64,000 bases of DNA from Veillonella absiana (GTDB lineage Bacteria > Bacillota > Negativicutes > Veillonellales > Veillonellaceae): the NCBI RefSeq assembly GCF_032970905.1, contig NZ_JAWJZA010000007.1, one strand, 5' to 3'. The notes beneath the pieces were generated by a model. It saw only the letters and a program-made list of their open reading frames with translations. It made no database searches and was not told the origin of the DNA. This document shows, piece after piece, positions 61,730 to 64,000 of this stretch (the stretch's first letter is position 1; every line of letters starts with the position of its first letter). Position numbers and translations under genes: made by a program.

Positions 61730-62602
61730 ATGAGTAATGAAAAATCCCGCCGTAATTGGCGGAGTATCATCATGCGATGTGTGATGATGATTATTGGTGC
61801 ATTAATTTATACGATTGGTCTAGATTTATTCTTAGTACCAAATAATATTATTGACGGTGGTGTGGTGGGTATTTCCTTGATGGCAGCCACACTATCTGGA
61901 TATTCTTTCAGTATTTTCGTTGTATTAATCAATTTACCGTTTCTGTATTTAGGATATCGAGTGATTGGCAAGAGTTTTACACTATCTACTTTGTTTGCTA
62001 TCGTGTGGATGGCTATATTCTCGCTATTTGCCCATGATGTTGCGCCAGTAACGACAGATCCATTTCTGGGGGCCATCTTTGGGGGCATTATCCTCGGTAT
62101 AGGGGTAGGTTTGATTATTCGCAATGGTGGTTCCTTAGATGGTTCCGAGGTTGTAGCCATAATTTTTGATAACCGGAGTAGTTTCTCTGTTGGTGAACTC
62201 GTAATGGGCATGAACCTTGTTATATTAGGGGCCGCTGGTTTTGTGTACAGCTGGAATAGTGCTATGTATTCTTTGATTGCCTACTTCATTGCGTATAAAA
62301 TGATTGATGTAACAATCACTGGCCTTGAGGAATCCAAAGGTGTTATGATTATTACGGATGAAAGCAACTCCCAAGCAATTGCAGATGCATTAAATGCACG
62401 TCTCGGTCGTGGGGTTACCGTATTATATGGTGAAGGTGGTTATTTAAAACAACCAAAACATGCATTGTATTCCGTAGTAACGCGTTTGGAAATTACTAAA
62501 TTAAAAGATATCGTATATGAGACGGATTCAAGTGCTTTCATTACCATAAGTGATGTGCATGATGTATTTGGTGGTCAATTCAGCAAGAAAAATATTCATT
62601 AA
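61730..62602 (+). CDS. YitT-family membrane protein (DUF2179 C-terminus)
   Basis: 290 residues. Five or six membrane helices (CVMMIIGALIYTIGLDLFLV; ISLMAATLSGYSFSIFVVLI; FLGAIFGGIILGIGVGLIIR) with the conserved PNNIIDGGVVGISL and IRNGGSLDGSEVVAIIF boxes, followed by a cytoplasmic DUF2179 domain (GVMIITDESNSQAIADALNA ... GRGVTVLYGEGGYLKQPKHA). Function unknown. Start ATG 61730 with GGAGGT close before it. A GAATCC/GGATTC hairpin at 61681-61703, without T-run, lies upstream. lepB follows after 14 bases. Confidence 0.9.
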   Translation: MSNEKSRRNWRSIIMRCVMMIIGALIYTIGLDLFLVPNNIIDGGVVGISLMAATLSGYSFSIFVVLINLPFLYLGYRVIGKSFTLSTLFAIVWMAIFSLFAHDVAPVTTDPFLGAIFGGIILGIGVGLIIRNGGSLDGSEVVAIIFDNRSSFSVGELVMGMNLVILGAAGFVYSWNSAMYSLIAYFIAYKMIDVTITGLEESKGVMIITDESNSQAIADALNARLGRGVTVLYGEGGYLKQPKHALYSVVTRLEITKLKDIVYETDSSAFITISDVHDVFGGQFSKKNIH

Positions 62603-62616
62603 ATAAAGGAGCTAAT

Positions 62617-63210
62617 ATGTCTGATAAACATAGTAATATAGGCAATACCGTAGTCAAAGAAATTCTAGATTGGATATATGCCATCGTATTGGCATTAGGT
62701 ATTGCTATGATTATTCATATATTTATTATTCAACCCACACGCGTATCTGGGGAATCGATGGAAAATACATTGCAAAATGGTGAATACCTAATTGTAACAA
62801 AATGGACTCACGTAATGAGAGAAACACCTGAGTATGGTCAAATCGTTATTATTGATAGTCGTGTGAATCGTGAAAGAACATGGGCTGATGATATTGAAGA
62901 ACCTTTGATGAACTACGTAGCTGTTTTTAATAAAGATGCACAAGGTAGTGATGTTTGGGTAAAACGCGTTATTGGTCGTCCTGGTGACACATTAGAATTT
63001 AAAGATGGTCACGTATGGCGTAACGGTGAGGAACTACAAGAGGATTACACAAAGGATGCTAAAATGAATTATGTTCGTTCTACTCCTGTGAAAGTCCCAG
63101 AAGGCTATGTATTCGTGATGGGAGATAACCGTAATCACTCTAGTGATAGCCGATTCATTGGACCTGTGCCTGTAGATCATGTGCTTGGTAAAGTGGCATA
63201 TGCTTTTTAG
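62617..63210 (+). CDS. lepB: signal peptidase I
   Basis: Cuts signal peptides from exported proteins, including the envelope proteins of this window. 197 residues: a single N-terminal membrane helix (WIYAIVLALGIAMIIHIFII), the nucleophile Ser47 in RVSGESMENTL, the general-base Lys116 in VWVKRVIGRPGDTLEFKDGH, and GDNRNHSSDSRFIGPVPVDH near the end. One helix is typical of Gram-positive SPases. AAAGGAG precedes the ATG. A terminator follows. Confidence 0.95.
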   Translation: MSDKHSNIGNTVVKEILDWIYAIVLALGIAMIIHIFIIQPTRVSGESMENTLQNGEYLIVTKWTHVMRETPEYGQIVIIDSRVNRERTWADDIEEPLMNYVAVFNKDAQGSDVWVKRVIGRPGDTLEFKDGHVWRNGEELQEDYTKDAKMNYVRSTPVKVPEGYVFVMGDNRNHSSDSRFIGPVPVDHVLGKVAYAF

Positions 63211-63266
63211 TAACAATATATTTGTTAGTGTATTTGTAGATGAAATATTGTGAAAGCTTAGATTAC

Positions 63267-63311
63267 AATCCTCAGGATAGAAATAGTAGTTTCTGTTCTG
63301 AGGATTTTTTA
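63267..63311 (+). terminator. intrinsic terminator after lepB
   Basis: AATCCTCAGGATAGAAA pairs with TTTCTGTTCTGAGGATT (two mismatches), then TTTTTTA. Clear intrinsic terminator. Confidence 0.88.
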
Positions 63312-63682
63312 CGATTTATAGTTAGAATTTTACTGTGGACAAAATGAGGATACATATATTGATACTAGAGCGGCATATCGAGAAAAATCGTTGGTATAAT
63401 CTTCGAAACACTATACTATATATGGTGGCTTAAGTTTTTTTGTTGAGAATGAAATGAAAAACACATAGATTTATTTATTATGATTTTTGATTAAATATAC
63501 TGGTTTATATAAGTGGTGTTAAATAATTAAGTAAGTTTTTTGTAAAAATGTTTGTAAAATCAAATTTATATTCTTATAAAATGATTTTTGTTACATCTCT
63601 ATAAATAGGCATTAATAAGGGAAATAAAGTGATTATGAGTTTAACATGAACGTATAATTTATAATTTTATAGAAAAATAGAC
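63312..63682 (+). other. AT-rich gene-free region upstream of the porin gene
   Basis: About 370 bases without any open frame that looks real. Very AT-rich with A- and T-tracts (for example near 63430-63560), the sort of DNA bound by nucleoid proteins or acting as an upstream promoter element. No repeat or gene remnant is recognised. Confidence 0.5.
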
Positions 63683-63711
63683 TTTACAGTTAAAATAAAG
63701 AATGCTAATAT
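63683..63711 (+). promoter_or_regulatory. promoter of the OmpM-like porin gene
   Basis: TTTACA (63683-63688), 17 bases, TAATAT (63706-63711). The likely transcript start near 63718 coincides with the switch from AT-rich to GC-richer sequence. Confidence 0.7.
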
Positions 63712-63717
63712 CATCTT

Positions 63718-63879
63718 GCAACGAAGCACAGATACTTATGTGACGAACATAGACTGAGAATACATGGCGAGGAAACGTGGAAACTCCCAAGGTGATTTTC
63801 AAATCTCTGAACGAAACATGATGTAAATGAGCGGGATTGCCAATTTATATTATATTTTTTCAGAAAGAAGGAATTCACA
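63718..63879 (+). ncRNA. about 160-nt leader of the porin mRNA, probably structured
   Basis: From the predicted start to the ATG is about 162 nt with GC well above the upstream region. Visible pairings are TATGT-GACGA-ACATA (about 63734-63748), GATTT-TC-AAATC and a long-range TCCC with GGGA, then a single-stranded T-rich stretch and AAGGA before the ATG. It does not match a riboswitch that I know. Whether it regulates translation or only stabilises an abundant mRNA is open. Confidence 0.4.
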
Positions 63880-64000
63880 ATGAAAAAACAATTCGCAGCA
63901 ATCTTTGCAGCAACAGCAGTATTGGGTGTAACAACTGCATTCGCAGCTAACCCATTCTCCGATGTAACTCCAGATAGCTGGGCATACCAATCCGTATCCC
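63880..64000 (+). CDS. OmpM-type SLH-domain outer-membrane porin, 5' end only
   Basis: Only 40 residues are present. Signal peptide MKKQFAAIFAATAVLGVTTA, cut after FA, then ANPFSDVTPDSWAYQSVS, the start of an S-layer-homology domain. In Negativicutes, OmpM proteins use this SLH domain to hold the outer membrane to polyamine-modified peptidoglycan, and a C-terminal barrel as the main porin. The barrel lies beyond the window, so porin identity is inferred. AAGGA lies close before the ATG. Confidence 0.85.
   Translation, partial: MKKQFAAIFAATAVLGVTTAFAANPFSDVTPDSWAYQSVS

Noticed and set aside
63718..63879. Known riboswitch class (c-di-GMP, SAM or cobalamin) in the porin leader
   Set aside because: I could not match any conserved core of these classes; kept as an unclassified leader.

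Overview
The window is chromosomal DNA of a diderm member of the Firmicutes, class Negativicutes, very probably Veillonella. Three things point there. Housekeeping blocks follow a Firmicutes-like order (divIC - S1 protein - ppx - tilS - hpt - ftsH; fol genes; birA - coaX - dusB - greA - lysS). A complete set of outer-membrane and lipopolysaccharide genes sits in one cluster. The window ends in a gene whose product starts like the OmpM SLH-domain porin. The species call is recognition from memory, not a database result. Nearly all genes lie on the plus strand; only a lactate/malate dehydrogenase-like gene and a ThrE-like exporter are on the minus strand. I saw no tRNA, rRNA, CRISPR, IS element or prophage.

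Region 1 (1-13.1 kb) is housekeeping mixed with small decayed loci: the 3' part of folP with folB and folK; a gene remnant; a small lipoprotein gene whose reading frame runs through its own terminator; a RelB/ParE-like toxin-antitoxin pair with a shortened toxin; an LDH/MDH-family dehydrogenase; divIC, an S1-domain protein, ppx, tilS, hpt and ftsH; a GNAT acetyltransferase followed by an internally deleted MFS transporter; and thrE. Region 2 (13.3-24.2 kb) holds birA, coaX, dusB, greA, lysS, serS, a small transaldolase, glpX, murA and an MreB/Mbl gene with an unusual N-terminal extension.

Region 3 (24.5-59.7 kb) is an envelope super-cluster. It opens with three exported proteins (AMIN plus phosphodiester-glycosidase-like, a tiny barrel-sandwich protein, an S55 peptidase-like protein). 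Then come lipid transport (mlaE, mlaF, an MlaD with a C-terminal beta-barrel-like region), tolC, tamB, bamA and three OmpH/Skp-like proteins. Lipid A, Kdo and LPS export genes follow: lpxD, an acyltransferase, lpxC, fabZ, lpxA, lpxI, lpxB, msbA, waaA, lpxK, kdsB, kdsA, kdsD, kdsC, a second acyltransferase, lptC, lptA, lptB and one lptF/G. Together they encode building lipid A-Kdo2, flipping it, carrying it across the periplasm, inserting outer-membrane proteins and moving phospholipid between membranes. LptD and LptE are not in the window.

Region 4 (59.7-64 kb) has a DUF3084 coiled-coil membrane protein, an RNase H-fold protein, a YitT-family membrane protein and signal peptidase I. A 670-base gene-free stretch follows, with a good promoter and a roughly 160-nt leader in front of the truncated porin gene. 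Less ordinary points are the exported trio, the MlaD and BamA architectures, the MreB extension, the greA and ompM leaders, a BirA-like palindrome at birA, and several partly deleted genes.
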